The notes: generated from the letters alone by a model not told the origin. A stretch of 64,000 nt of DNA from Chloroflexota bacterium (GCA_002730555.1 PCAM01000037.1:1-64000), one strand, 5' to 3'. Positions 1 to 9,957 are shown, numbered from the stretch's first letter. Translations and numbers: made by a program.

Positions 1-268
1 CGATGGGCGTGGGAGGTGGCGGCGTTGCCGTGGGCTGCGGCGTGGGCGCAGGTTGTGGCGTAGCGGTTGGCGCCGGTGTCGGGATCGGCGGTATCTCCGA
101 AATCGCGGTGGCGACCGCGTCGTCCATCGCCGTCTGTTGTGCGGCTGCGATGGCCGTGCTCAGATCCTCATCGCTCAAGCCGCCTCCACACGCCGCAGCA
201 AGCAGCACAACGACCGGCGCGAGCAGCACAAACCGGGATTTCTTAAGGAGCGAAGAAGACGAGATCAA
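1..268 (-). CDS. Lipoprotein, 3' end cut by window edge
   Basis: Probable secreted, lipid-anchored protein of unknown function. The first ~33 residues form a lipoprotein signal: a short basic segment (LLKKSRF), a hydrophobic core (VLLAPVVVLLAAA) and a Cys followed by Gly-Gly. An acidic segment and then a Pro/Thr-rich linker (PTPAPTATPQP and similar) follow, as is common in exported proteins of this kind of genome. I chose the TTG start because it overlaps the stop codon of the upstream nuclease gene as TTGA, implying translational coupling. The domain beyond the linker lies outside the window, so no function can be given. The long plus-strand frame over the same bases is a low-complexity shadow. 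Confidence 0.6.
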   Translation of the reverse strand, partial: MISSSSLLKKSRFVLLAPVVVLLAAACGGGLSDEDLSTAIAAAQQTAMDDAVATAISEIPPIPTPAPTATPQPAPTPQPTATPPPPTPI

Positions 269-3200
269 ATGGGTGTGGGTGTCCGTCCGAGCCGGGCGGA
301 CGACCGTTCTTCTGCGAGCCTGATGGCGCGTTCCGCCGCGTGACCCAGGTCAGAAACCGGATGTTGTGCGGCCTCGAGGTCGGCGCCAGCGGCAATGGCT
401 TCGGACGCCCGACGCGAGAACACGAGCACCGCCTCGCCGACCTCAACGCCGGTGGCTTCACGTACGGCGGCGATGTAGGCCCCGAGTTGCATTTCGTACG
501 CCTCCACGGCGTCGTCGCTCCGGTCGGTCTTGTAATCGATTATCACTAGCGATCCGTCCTCGTCCTCGAACAGCAAGTCGATATAGCCCTCCAGAACCAC
601 CCCGGTCACGCCAACGCGTGCGCTGACGTACGACTCACGCCACGCCCGGCCGTTCGTGTGAGCCTCGGCGGCGCGGCGCATCACGGGCGCCTGCAGCGTC
701 GCATTCGCCAGATCAATTATCTCCATTTCGTAACTGGCGACATTGTGGGCGCGTGCGTGTTTAGCCGCGAGACTATTGATCTCTGCACGTGTCGGCGCGC
801 CCAGATCAACGTCCTGCAATACGGCGTGAACGGCGCGTCCTATCGAGCTGGCCGCCCGCCCGCGTCTCCACGGATCAAGTTCCATCTGCTCATCCCCGGT
901 CTTCTGTTCACGGGGGACTGCTTCTGAATCATGAAGTGTCGATGCCGAGATCATCGTCGGCGTGGACATCAGAGCGATTAGGACTCGTTGCCGACGCTCC
1001 CACCCGTCCGGGTCGTCCTGCGTGTCTGCCTGGTTATCTGTAGCAACGCGGCGCCTCTGAGCCGGGGTTCGTGCGCCCGGTGGATCGGGAGCCGGCGTAA
1101 CCGCGGCCCACAGCCTCCGGGCATCGTCCGAAAATTCGGCGACGAGGGCCGCCGGGGACGACCTGTCGTTGTCTTTCCTGTAGGTGCTGACGATCAGGTG
1201 GTCCTTGGCCCGCGTCGCCGCCACGTACATGAGACGCACGCCCTCCATCCTCCCGGCGTCTTTCTCTTGTTCCCGCAACGCATCAAAACCGCCGGTCTCG
1301 AAAAAAGCCGGACGTGATCCCATGCGCACGCCGATCTGCGTCGTGGCGGCGTCGCTGTGGTCGAACAGGGCGTTTTCTGTGCGGGTGTTTAGGCCTGAGT
1401 TCAGGCCGGTCAACATCACGATAGGAAATTCGAGTCCCTTGGCGGCGTGGACCGTCATGACCCGCACGGCATCGGTCTCTTCGCCCGCGCCGGCGTCCGG
1501 CGCACGCACGTCTCGCTCGGCCTGCTGGTGCGCCCAGAGCACGAAGTCACGCAGCGAGGGGCGTCCGGCGTCCGTCAACCGTCGGGCCATCTCGGCGAGG
1601 AACTGGATGCGTGACCATCGCTCCTCGGCACGCCCTCCGACGAGCGCTATCTCACGAAGCCTGCGCTCCCGGACGAACCGTTCGATCAACGCCCCGGGCC
1701 CTGTGACGAGCCGCTCGTTGTGCAACGTCTTCAAGGACCTGAACGCGTTCGCCACCGAACCGGGCTCGGCCAAGGCATCGGGGGCCGCATCAAGATAATT
1801 GAAGCCCCGTCCCGATCGGGCCCAGAGCCACAGATCCACATCGGAACATGCGTACGCCGGTGATCGCAACGCCGACACAACGGCCACCTGGTCGGTCGGA
1901 TCGTCGATCGCCGTCAGCGCGCTGAGAAGGTCTCGGACATCCTCGGTCACGAAGATGAGCGAATTCCCGTCGGTTGTGTACGGAACCTTGTGCTCATCCA
2001 GCGCCCTCTCAAGCAACGGCAGTGCCGTTCGTCTGGGGATCAGGACGCACAGGTCGCCATACCCGGATCGCCTCAGACCGTCCCCACCACGCACCATCCA
2101 CGCCCCTTCGCCGATCTCCCGGGCGGTGCGTGCGAGGTCGTCCATCTCCGTCCGGCGCACGGTCTCGATACGTGGTTCCGGAAACGCTTCACCGGCCAGG
2201 TGTACCCCAAACGGGGGTACTATCTCCGGCGGTGTATCGTCACTTTCCAGCGCCACATAGTCGGCCTGATACCGGCTTCCAGCGCCGTCCATCCATCTGG
2301 CGAACACGTGATTGACCCACCCGACCAGCGACGTGTTCGAGCGGAAGTTCTGGGTGATGCGCGTGAGGCCAACATGCGGTTCTGAGCGCAGCCTGTTCAG
2401 CGTCGGCAGATCGGCGTGGCGGAAGCGGTAGATCGACTGTTTGGGGTCGCCGACGACGAACAGCGCGCCCGGCGTCGGATGTCCGACGCCGGCGCGATCG
2501 GTAAGGCCCCTGACCAGTTCCACCTGAAGCGGATCGGTGTCCTGGAACTCGTCGACGAGCACGTATTCGTACCGTTCCTGGAAATGCAAACGTGCGTCGT
2601 CGTTCCGGAGCAGTTCCACCGCCCAGACCAGCATGTCGTGAAACTCTGCCCTCCCGGCGTTGCGCCGTTCCGCCGCGTACCCGGTGACAAACCCCTTCAG
2701 CGGCTCCAGCAGCGCTCCGAGGGCGTGCCGCCGCAGGTCGGACAGCTCATTGTTCAGCTCATCCTGGAGGTCCTTCAAGTGCGCTTTGATCGATTTACAT
2801 GCGTTGACGCCGGACTCATCTTCGTCCCAGTCTGCCTGCCTACCGCCGGTCTGCGAAATTTTGATGTTGGGGTTCGCCAGGAACCAATCGGCGTCTTCGC
2901 TATCGGGGTTGATACGTTCCAGTCGCGTCGCGATAGCCTCGAAGCCCTCCAGTGCCGCGGTCAATTTGTCGCCCTCCGGAAGACGGCAAAAACGCGCCAT
3001 AGCGGGGAGCCACTTGCCCGCATCGACGATGCTCCGAGCAGTGACCCGCGTGACCCGCCCGGGTTCCTTGAAATCGTGTCTGCCAACGAGGTGATAGTTG
3101 GCGTGCAGTTGCCGGGCGGTGTCGTACAGCCCGGAGAGCGGTGACACCATTCCGAGACGGAACGCCGTTGCAATGGCGGTCGCAAACTCACCGTCGTCAG

Positions 3201-3645
3201 GTTGGTCATCCAGCCAGCGCGACCACGCTTGGTCGAAATTGAGCTCCGCCTGCACCTCATCCACGGGCTCAATCACCGGCGGCAACCCCGCCTCCAACGG
3301 TCTCTCCCTCAACATGGACAGGGCGAAAGAGTCGATGGTCTGGATGACGGCGAAATCTATCTCGCGGACCGCCGCGTCTAGTTTTTCACGCTCAAGGCTG
3401 CCCTCCGCCGCCTCTTCACGCGCCTCCGTGACCTTGCGCCGCACGCGCTCTCGCAGTTCTGCAGCCGCGCTTCTGGTGAAGGTGATCACGACCATCTTTG
3501 TGACGGGGTCGCCTCGTTTGAGAAGCGCCGTTACCCGGTCGACAAGGGCTGTGGTCTTCCCCGTGCCGGCGCCGGCCTCAACAAACAACGTGGAGTCGAG
3601 CTCCTCGATGATGCGCTTGCGTTCTGCGTTATCGAGCGTCGTCAA
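265..3645 (-). CDS. addA: AddA-type UvrD/Rep helicase-nuclease
   Basis: ATP-dependent 3'-5' helicase with a nuclease domain, expected to process double-strand DNA ends for recombination together with the AddB-like partner upstream. At 1126 aa it has the usual AddA size. Visible in order: Walker A (EAGAGTGKTT, near residue 25), motif Ia (ITFTRSAAAELRERV), motif II (VLVDEFQDTD), motif III (VVGDPKQSIYRFRHAD), a C-terminal helicase motif (RLMYVAATRAKDHLIV), and a C-terminal PD-(D/E)xK nuclease site (GYIDLLF, then IIDYKTD with Asp1037 and Lys1039). The ATG overlaps the stop of the addB-like gene as ATGA. It could equally be named a RecB-like UvrD helicase; the pairing with an Fe-S-type nuclease favours AddA. 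Confidence 0.9.
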   Translation of the reverse strand: MTTLDNAERKRIIEELDSTLFVEAGAGTGKTTALVDRVTALLKRGDPVTKMVVITFTRSAAAELRERVRRKVTEAREEAAEGSLEREKLDAAVREIDFAVIQTIDSFALSMLRERPLEAGLPPVIEPVDEVQAELNFDQAWSRWLDDQPDDGEFATAIATAFRLGMVSPLSGLYDTARQLHANYHLVGRHDFKEPGRVTRVTARSIVDAGKWLPAMARFCRLPEGDKLTAALEGFEAIATRLERINPDSEDADWFLANPNIKISQTGGRQADWDEDESGVNACKSIKAHLKDLQDELNNELSDLRRHALGALLEPLKGFVTGYAAERRNAGRAEFHDMLVWAVELLRNDDARLHFQERYEYVLVDEFQDTDPLQVELVRGLTDRAGVGHPTPGALFVVGDPKQSIYRFRHADLPTLNRLRSEPHVGLTRITQNFRSNTSLVGWVNHVFARWMDGAGSRYQADYVALESDDTPPEIVPPFGVHLAGEAFPEPRIETVRRTEMDDLARTAREIGEGAWMVRGGDGLRRSGYGDLCVLIPRRTALPLLERALDEHKVPYTTDGNSLIFVTEDVRDLLSALTAIDDPTDQVAVVSALRSPAYACSDVDLWLWARSGRGFNYLDAAPDALAEPGSVANAFRSLKTLHNERLVTGPGALIERFVRERRLREIALVGGRAEERWSRIQFLAEMARRLTDAGRPSLRDFVLWAHQQAERDVRAPDAGAGEETDAVRVMTVHAAKGLEFPIVMLTGLNSGLNTRTENALFDHSDAATTQIGVRMGSRPAFFETGGFDALREQEKDAGRMEGVRLMYVAATRAKDHLIVSTYRKDNDRSSPAALVAEFSDDARRLWAAVTPAPDPPGARTPAQRRRVATDNQADTQDDPDGWERRQRVLIALMSTPTMISASTLHDSEAVPREQKTGDEQMELDPWRRGRAASSIGRAVHAVLQDVDLGAPTRAEINSLAAKHARAHNVASYEMEIIDLANATLQAPVMRRAAEAHTNGRAWRESYVSARVGVTGVVLEGYIDLLFEDEDGSLVIIDYKTDRSDDAVEAYEMQLGAYIAAVREATGVEVGEAVLVFSRRASEAIAAGADLEAAQHPVSDLGHAAERAIRLAEERSSARLGRTPTPI

Positions 3646-6600
3646 GACGTTGTCCTCGCGCCGGTATCGGATAATCCGATGAAGTGACGTGCCGCCGGGT
3701 CGCCTGACTTGCGTTCCCAGGCCCAGACCCGGCCGCCGGAGCAGATGCGGTCGTAGGGGCAGTAGGCGCAGTTCTCCGGGGTGGAGCCGCCGGACCGGCC
3801 AGGGATCGATCTCTCCCCCGGGTAGGCCGGGAACACGCCTTTCTCGATCCCGACGACGATCTGATCCACAACGTCTTCAAATCGTGGACCGGCGATCTCC
3901 AGCGAAGCGCCGACCGTCTTCGAGCCGGCGTCGTCCATCACGAACCAGAACTCGGCGTCGATAGATTCGGTCTCCGGACGCCACCCCTTCACGGCGAGGG
4001 CGTAGATGGGAAGCTGCAGATGCTTGCCGCCGTCCACCGGATCGGTGGCGAGCCGGGAGAAGCGCGATCCCCGTCCGCTCTTGTAGTCGATAACCGTGGC
4101 GCGCGCGCCGTCCTCGCTGGCGTCAACACGGTCGATCCATCCCCTGAACCTGATGGATCGGCCGCCCGAAAGCTGAACGACCACCGCCGGAACATCCGTC
4201 CCGTCTCCAAATCCGAGCTCGGTCGCCACCGGCCGCTGCCCACGTTCCGTGACCCTTGATCGATGCACGTCCAGGAAATCGAGGAGGCCGCGCTTGATCC
4301 GTTCCCGCTCCAATCGCCACAGGACCGGCCTGCCGATTAGGCCGTTGCGCTCAAACGCGTCCATCTGTTGATTGGCGATTTCCTGCAGACGCTCGGCGTC
4401 GCCTTCCGCGCCGGCCGCCGGTTGACACAAAGTTTCTTTCACGAACCTGTCGAGGACGTCGTGGATGATGATGCCGCGGTCCAGGGCGCTGAGCGTCTCG
4501 GCAGCTTCCGGAGCCTCAGTCGGCTCGACGCCTATCTCATACGTCAGGAAGTACCTGAACGGACAGTTGGCCCACGCCTCAAGCCGGGTCGAGGACGCTA
4601 TCCCCGATAACGACACCGGCGACCAGACCACATCCCCACCTGCGTCTAAGCCCAGATTCGGGCCGACTGCCCCGTCCCACCGGGTCAGCCGGTTCGCCCG
4701 GAAGCGGCTCCACTCCAGTTCTCGTCCCGCCGAGAGGGTTTCGCCGGGGGCGTTGAAGAGGAAGTGGTCTTCCGACCTGCGTCCCGCGCTCTGCCATGCG
4801 GCGAGGCTTTTCACCTCGTACTCGTGGCGATCTGACGGCGAGGCATCGAGCGGCCGCCGGGCCGGGGCCACGACCACTTCCACCGGGTTCCCATCGTTGG
4901 CCAGCAGATCTGTCGGCAGAGGTTTCCCGTGGACCGCCTCGGCGAACTCGGTGAACCAGCGTGACGGCCACACCTGCCGGGTGGCTCCGGGTTGCGAACG
5001 CGGCCACACCAGTACGCGTTTCGGCGCCGTCCCAAGCGCTGTCAAGAAACGTCTTCGGGCGCTCGCCCGTTCGTCCCCGAGCGTCTTCAGCCCTGGGATG
5101 CCACTCCTTACCACGTCCGGCAACAGTGGGTCTTCCGAGCCGATCGACGGATAGCTGCCTTCCGTCATGCCGACGATATAAACCCGGTCGAAATCGCAAC
5201 CTACCGCCTGTCGCAAGGGGGCGACGAACACACCGCGCCCGAGCTCTCCGACCCGCGAGAGCGGGCGGTCCAGCTCCGTTTCGAGCGTCCGCCGGAATCT
5301 CTCGAACGTCGGTGGCGGTAGATCGATCGAATCAAGATCGCTGATGGCGTCCAGCGCGGAACTCACAGCCCCTGCTGCTGCTGCGCCATTATCGTTCAGA
5401 GCGTCGGATCGTCCGTACCTTCCAGCAAGCGCACGAAGCCACTTGATGAAATCGCTCCACGAAGCGTTGTTATCAGATGGCATCGGTTCGTCGGCCAGTT
5501 GGCGCACGAACTCGCGAAGCCGCTCAGCCTCGTTCGCCTCGGCGATCCAGCCGGCCCGGGACGCACCGTCATCTTCATCCTGCCTCGCCGCTTTCTCCGC
5601 GCGCGATCGCAACCGCCTCGCATGTTCGCCCAGCCGTCTTTCCCACGACCCCGCGCCGGCGACCACGCCAGCACGCCGTGAGATCACATCCCACGACGCC
5701 CCGGCGGCTGGCGCTCCGTCCGCAGCGATCACATGGCTTCCCGTAACCCAGGCGGCCAGTCGGTCCCTTGCCAATCCCGGTTCGTTCAGACGCCCCTGGC
5801 CCACTGGCACCTGTTGTTCCCTTTGATCTCGGCGATCTAGGACGGCGAGCAGGCCCAGAATCCAGCGCCCGTTCGGAGTCGTGGCTAGCGTAACCGGCGA
5901 AGGCCCGGAGACCGGGACACCGCTCAACTGGAACGCCTCAGTCAGGCGGGGACCGTTGGAAGGGTCCTCGTAAAACACGCCGATTCGTGCAAAACGCGTG
6001 CCCTCTCGGGCCGCCGCGAGGGCGTCGCGAACAACCCAGCGGGCCTCCTCGCCAGGATTCGGCGCGGAGACGAGCCTGAAACCATCAGGATTTATCTCAG
6101 TTGCAGAACCGGAATCGGGATTCGGAGCCGATGCCACGCCCCGGATGCTTGAAATTAAAGTGTCGCTATCCGGGTCGCCCGTCGAGCCGATGAGCACCGG
6201 CGCACATGGCATGCCGAGCAGGGCGCTGACCAGCTCACGATGCTGTGCGGCCGGTTCTTCAACCAGGAGGAACACGATCGTGCCGAACCGCCCGAGTTCA
6301 GGCGCCTCTGATCGGATCGCTCGAGCCGCCTGGCTCGCGATGGCCGAGCGGGCGGCGAAACCGCTCGCACGTTCCAGGTAACGACCGTACAGTCCGAAAA
6401 TGGTCGAGGTGAACCGCCAACCGCCACCACTGTCAAGCAGCGCCGGATTCACGCCCGCGGCATCAAGGTCATCGAGCGTCCTGTGAAGAGCGTTCTGGAA
6501 TCCCGCCGCTTCCCGGATCCGTTCAAACTCTTCGGGAAGGGCGAACGAACCGTCGGCGGCAATGGCGTGGATGATCTCAGACGCGCGTAGCCTGGACAGC

Positions 6601-6851
6601 GGCGGCCTGGAATCTTTCACTCCCGCCAGCGACTCGGCGAAGTCTTCCAGCCGCAGGAACTGGACGTTGAAAATCGGACTGTCGGCCGCGAGTTGACGCC
6701 GTAGGAAGAACGCGCTGTAGAAAGACGGAACCACAACGGTGATGGGGCCGAGTGGATCGTCACGTCGGGCGGCGGCGATCTGTACCCGCAGGGCCTCGAC
6801 CAGCCGCTCCCCGGACGGAACCCAGCGCTGACCAGGTTCGCGTGATGTCAT
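3642..6851 (-). CDS. addB: AddB-type helicase-like nuclease with Fe-S cysteines
   Basis: Partner subunit of the AddAB/RexAB-type end-resection complex. The 1069-aa protein has a degenerate helicase-like N-terminal region (ITVVVPSFYSAFFLRRQLA at the start) and a C-terminal PD-(D/E)xK nuclease (RFRGWIDRVD, then VIDYKSG with Asp922 and Lys924). Cysteines flank the nuclease: one in WANCPFRYF upstream and a terminal C-x2-C-x5-C group (NCAYCPYDRIC), the four-Cys arrangement that holds a 4Fe-4S cluster in AddB nucleases. The downstream addA-like gene overlaps by four bases, so the two are co-translated. The ATG lies immediately before divergent spacer DNA and tRNA-Arg, and may be the first gene of a three-gene operon ending in the lipoprotein. 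Confidence 0.85.
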   Translation of the reverse strand: MTSREPGQRWVPSGERLVEALRVQIAAARRDDPLGPITVVVPSFYSAFFLRRQLAADSPIFNVQFLRLEDFAESLAGVKDSRPPLSRLRASEIIHAIAADGSFALPEEFERIREAAGFQNALHRTLDDLDAAGVNPALLDSGGGWRFTSTIFGLYGRYLERASGFAARSAIASQAARAIRSEAPELGRFGTIVFLLVEEPAAQHRELVSALLGMPCAPVLIGSTGDPDSDTLISSIRGVASAPNPDSGSATEINPDGFRLVSAPNPGEEARWVVRDALAAAREGTRFARIGVFYEDPSNGPRLTEAFQLSGVPVSGPSPVTLATTPNGRWILGLLAVLDRRDQREQQVPVGQGRLNEPGLARDRLAAWVTGSHVIAADGAPAAGASWDVISRRAGVVAGAGSWERRLGEHARRLRSRAEKAARQDEDDGASRAGWIAEANEAERLREFVRQLADEPMPSDNNASWSDFIKWLRALAGRYGRSDALNDNGAAAAGAVSSALDAISDLDSIDLPPPTFERFRRTLETELDRPLSRVGELGRGVFVAPLRQAVGCDFDRVYIVGMTEGSYPSIGSEDPLLPDVVRSGIPGLKTLGDERASARRRFLTALGTAPKRVLVWPRSQPGATRQVWPSRWFTEFAEAVHGKPLPTDLLANDGNPVEVVVAPARRPLDASPSDRHEYEVKSLAAWQSAGRRSEDHFLFNAPGETLSAGRELEWSRFRANRLTRWDGAVGPNLGLDAGGDVVWSPVSLSGIASSTRLEAWANCPFRYFLTYEIGVEPTEAPEAAETLSALDRGIIIHDVLDRFVKETLCQPAAGAEGDAERLQEIANQQMDAFERNGLIGRPVLWRLERERIKRGLLDFLDVHRSRVTERGQRPVATELGFGDGTDVPAVVVQLSGGRSIRFRGWIDRVDASEDGARATVIDYKSGRGSRFSRLATDPVDGGKHLQLPIYALAVKGWRPETESIDAEFWFVMDDAGSKTVGASLEIAGPRFEDVVDQIVVGIEKGVFPAYPGERSIPGRSGGSTPENCAYCPYDRICSGGRVWAWERKSGDPAARHFIGLSDTGARTTS

Positions 6852-6899
6852 ACGTCACCGACCTTATCACTACGCGCGCTGGCTGCGGCGGTCGGTGGG

Positions 6900-6974
6900 T
6901 GGTGCCCCCGGTGAGACTCGAACTCACGCCCCCGGCTTCGGAGGCCGGTACTCTATCCGCTGAGCTACGGGGGC
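6900..6974 (-). tRNA. tRNA-Arg (anticodon CCG)
   Basis: Reading the minus strand gives a full cloverleaf: acceptor GCCCCCG paired with CGGGGGC, D arm GCTC/GAGT, anticodon arm CCGGC-CTCCGAA-GCCGG with anticodon CCG, a four-base variable loop, and T arm GTGAG-TTCGAGT-CTCAC. The discriminator A is followed by a genome-encoded CCA. It reads CGG arginine codons. Confidence 0.95.
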
Positions 6975-7059
6975 TCATCGGACGTTCAAATATAGCATGC
7001 GACAAGAGCGATCCAATAGCTACAAAGGCGTTTCAACCACCCCCGGATCAGCCGCGTGA

Positions 7060-8454
7060 TTACTCTTCCGGACGCCCTCGTGCCCGGTGCGCCCTCGCTC
7101 CGCCCATTGGACGCCGAAGGCCTGAGCCTCCGGCGGTGAAGGCCGGCACCAGGATGATCGGCGCAATCAGGGTCGTCACGATCGTCATAAGGATGGCGAC
7201 GCCAAACACGTCCTGGCCAATCACCTCGCTCGATAGCCCGATGCCGGCGATGATCAATGCCACCTCGCCGCGGGGAAGCATCCCTATCGCAACGCGCCAT
7301 GCGCCGCGACGGTTGAACCCGACCGCCAGCGCCGGCAGGCCCGCGCCGATCACCTTGCTCAATATTCCAAGAATGCTGAGGGCGATCCCGAAAACGATGG
7401 CGCCGCCCATGGCGCCCAGGTCCACCTGCATTCCGATCACCACAAAGAAGACCGGCACTATGAAGTGGCCTATCTGGATCATCGGTTCTTCGATCCGGTG
7501 TTTGAGTTCGGTGTCTGAGAGCGCCAGCCCCATCGTGTAGGCGCCGATGATCATCGCAAGCCCGAAGTAAATCTCCGCAACCGCCGACGCCAGGAACGCT
7601 AGGAACAGCGCTAAGCCGACCAGCACACCCGAACTGCGGAACCAGAGGAATGTGTCAGAGATACGGTTCGCGACCAGGCTGCCGATAATCATCAAACCAA
7701 GCCAGAACCCGATTGCTTTGGCGGCGATTATGCCGATGTCGACGACCGATACCTCGCCGGTATCAGCCATACCTATCACCACCGCCAGGATCAGTATCCC
7801 GAGCACGTCATCCACGACGGCCCCGGCCAGCACTGTCGTGCCTTCCGGTGTGTCAAGTCGCCGTATGTCCGCCAGCACCCGGGCCGTGATGCCGACAGAT
7901 GTGGCGGTCATGATCGAGCCCACAAAGAGCGCCGGGAGCATATCCGATGTGCTATCGAAACTGGCGAACCCCAGGATGATCGTCACCAGGAAGCCAAACG
8001 CGAACGGCACGATTACGCCACCAGCGGCCACCGCCGTTGCCGGCTTGACCCAGCGGAAGAACTGCGACCGGTTCGTTTCAAGCCCGGCCTGGAACAGCAG
8101 GATGATCGCCGCGACCTGGGCGACGAAGAACAACTCGGGCGCGACCGGCGTTATCGAGTTCACAACTTCGCCGGCCTCGTTGAGCGCAGTCGGGATCTCA
8201 AAGAACGGTCCAAGGGACCCGATCTCGACTCCGCCCAGTGCAAACGGACCGATCAGAATGCCCGCGCCCAGCTCGCCCAGCACTGAAGGAAAGGACGCGA
8301 AACGCTCGACCAACTCCCCCGCCAGTTTGGCAGCGAAGATGATGACCGCGAGCAGGAGAACGAGGTGCGCTACTTCCTCGATCGGGGATTCTGCCGCACT
8401 GAGAAGCGGCAAAGGAAAGACCATATCGGTGATGTTAAGGATGCCCCAACGCAA
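7060..8454 (-). CDS. CPA2-type cation:proton antiporter
   Basis: Integral membrane Na+/H+ or K+/H+ exchanger of the Kef/NapA-like monovalent cation:proton antiporter-2 family. The 464-aa protein is almost entirely hydrophobic, with about 12-13 predicted membrane segments. Family signatures include LGELGAGILIGPFALGG near residues 60-76, LLFQAGLETN in the middle of the first half, and the paired acidic region DDVLGILILAVVIG (the ND/DD ion-binding motif). It lacks the RCK/TrkA-N tail of Kef channels, so ligand gating is not evident. It ends with an Arg/Glu-rich cytoplasmic tail. An internal ATG eleven codons in (MVFPLPLL) is an alternative start. It follows truB by about 80 bp on the same strand. 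Confidence 0.85.
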   Translation of the reverse strand: MRWGILNITDMVFPLPLLSAAESPIEEVAHLVLLLAVIIFAAKLAGELVERFASFPSVLGELGAGILIGPFALGGVEIGSLGPFFEIPTALNEAGEVVNSITPVAPELFFVAQVAAIILLFQAGLETNRSQFFRWVKPATAVAAGGVIVPFAFGFLVTIILGFASFDSTSDMLPALFVGSIMTATSVGITARVLADIRRLDTPEGTTVLAGAVVDDVLGILILAVVIGMADTGEVSVVDIGIIAAKAIGFWLGLMIIGSLVANRISDTFLWFRSSGVLVGLALFLAFLASAVAEIYFGLAMIIGAYTMGLALSDTELKHRIEEPMIQIGHFIVPVFFVVIGMQVDLGAMGGAIVFGIALSILGILSKVIGAGLPALAVGFNRRGAWRVAIGMLPRGEVALIIAGIGLSSEVIGQDVFGVAILMTIVTTLIAPIILVPAFTAGGSGLRRPMGGARAHRARGRPEE

Positions 8455-8532
8455 GCGTCACTCACGAATGATGTCGGATTATGGCGATAAGCGGCGTGGA
8501 GGAAGGTGCCTTGACGTCGTTTTTGGTCTGGA

Positions 8533-9534
8533 TCAGCGCGCTATCAGCACACGGATGGGCGTTAATCGGCAGAGCGCCGGGTGGTAGCCCATCAGGGCGA
8601 TCAGCTCCCCAGCCCGGTTGTACGCCCGTATTTCTGACTCGGTGCTCTCGATTGCGCCTTCCACAAGTTGCACCGGTTCGCCGTATCCCACCGCCTCTTC
8701 CTGAATTGGGTCCAGAACGACGGCGGGCAGGTCCATCAGCGCCGCGTCGATCGGGTAAACCAATCTCTCCCAGTCGCCGTCTTCTGTCTCCCGTTCCAGC
8801 TCTTCTAGCGTCACCGAATCGTCCAGGGTGAAGCGGTCGACCTGTGATCTCACAAGCGCCGTCATATGTGCGGTGTTGTCCAGCGCGTGCCCGAGGTCGT
8901 GGATGATCGAACGGGCGTAAAAGCCACTGCCGCACTCGATCCGCAACCCGAGCGCCGGCGGCTCCCAGGACGTGATATCCAGAGCGTAAACCACGACATC
9001 CCGCGGCTCACGCTCTATCTCTTCGCCGGCCCGCGCCAGCTTATACAGCCGGACTCCCTTCACCTTCACCGCGCTGTACATGGGAGGAACCTGGCTGATC
9101 TCCCCGATGAATCCGGGCAAGGCCGACTCGATGGCCGACCGCGTAATTTCGGTGGGGTCCGATTCGGCGGTGACGCGGCCTGACGCGTCATATGTATCCG
9201 TGGACGAACCGAATACCGCTGTCGCCCGGTACACCTTGCGGCCCTGTACGAATCGGTCGATGAAGCGGGTGGCGCGGCCGATGCAGATCGGAAGAACGCC
9301 GGTTGCGTCCGGGTCCAGAGTGCCGCCGTGGCCGACCTTTCGCTGGCCTGTCAGACGGCGGATGATCCGGATCACGTCCATCGATGTCATGCCGGCGGGC
9401 TTGTGGATGTTCAGGAAGCCGCCGTTTACCTGGGGCGACCGCTCTTTTTGGGGTGTGGCGCCTTTACGAGGGGAGCTCGTCTGAGCCTGATTCCCGTTGC
9501 ATTCTCCGTCCAGGGCATCGTTATTCGTCGTCAT
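8533..9534 (-). CDS. truB: tRNA pseudouridine(55) synthase TruB
   Basis: Converts U55 of the T loop of tRNAs to pseudouridine. The 333-aa protein contains the TruB active-site segment GGFLNIHKPAGMTS followed by KVGHGGTLDPDATGVLP, with the catalytic Asp in GTLDPDATG. The motif YSAVKVKGVRLYKLAR and the C-terminal PUA-like region follow. An N-terminal extension of about 40 polar residues precedes the conserved core, so a later start is possible, but no better start codon is evident. rbfA lies 27 bp upstream on the same strand, the classic rbfA-truB order of the nusA-infB cluster, although infB itself is not seen here. Confidence 0.95.
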   Translation of the reverse strand: MTTNNDALDGECNGNQAQTSSPRKGATPQKERSPQVNGGFLNIHKPAGMTSMDVIRIIRRLTGQRKVGHGGTLDPDATGVLPICIGRATRFIDRFVQGRKVYRATAVFGSSTDTYDASGRVTAESDPTEITRSAIESALPGFIGEISQVPPMYSAVKVKGVRLYKLARAGEEIEREPRDVVVYALDITSWEPPALGLRIECGSGFYARSIIHDLGHALDNTAHMTALVRSQVDRFTLDDSVTLEELERETEDGDWERLVYPIDAALMDLPAVVLDPIQEEAVGYGEPVQLVEGAIESTESEIRAYNRAGELIALMGYHPALCRLTPIRVLIAR

Positions 9535-9561
9535 GGCCCGTGCATCCGTAACTCCCAGAAT

Positions 9562-9957
9562 TCAAGCCCCACCAGGGTCGAGCTCCTCGAATGTGTTCTC
9601 GGGGAGTTTGCTGTCCTGCTGCGCCACCTCATCCATCACCTTCAGCATCTCTGCGCCATCCACAAGCGTCTCGTCCAGGTGGAACACGAGCCGCGGGACG
9701 TGCCGGATGTGGATCCGTTTGTTGATCTCACGACGCAGGAAGCCCGAGGCCGACTCAAGAGCCTCCAGACTGCCCTCTCGAACCTCTTTGTCGCCGAGCG
9801 CGCTGATGTACACGTGCGCCGTCGCGAAGTCCGGAGTGCACTCAACGCGCGTCACCGACGTCATCGGCGCAAGCCGCGGATCAGAGATCGATTCGTCGAT
9901 CAACTGTCCAAGTTCGCGCTGCAAGGTAAAGCTAACGCGCCCGTTTCGCCTGTTCAT
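9562..9957 (-). CDS. rbfA: Ribosome-binding factor A
   Basis: Small KH-like protein that assists 30S subunit maturation around the 5' end of 16S rRNA. The 131-aa length is typical. Family features visible are the N-terminal RVSFTLQRELGQLIDESISDPRL, the segment TSVTRVECTPDFATAHVYIS, and RREINKRIHIRHVPRLVFHLDETL with the conserved basic, RNA-facing residues. The final Glu/Asp-rich tail is variable in the family. The gene starts the rbfA-truB-antiporter run; the DNA upstream of it holds two palindromic repeats rather than an infB gene. Confidence 0.95.
   Translation of the reverse strand: MNRRNGRVSFTLQRELGQLIDESISDPRLAPMTSVTRVECTPDFATAHVYISALGDKEVREGSLEALESASGFLRREINKRIHIRHVPRLVFHLDETLVDGAEMLKVMDEVAQQDSKLPENTFEELDPGGA

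Noticed and set aside
3-323. Gly/Val-rich plus-strand open frames at the window start
   Set aside because: They are the antisense of the lipoprotein's Pro/Thr linker and the helicase end; composition is low-complexity.
6760-7005. 81-codon minus-strand frame over the tRNA
   Set aside because: It runs through tRNA-Arg and into the nuclease gene start; no coding evidence.
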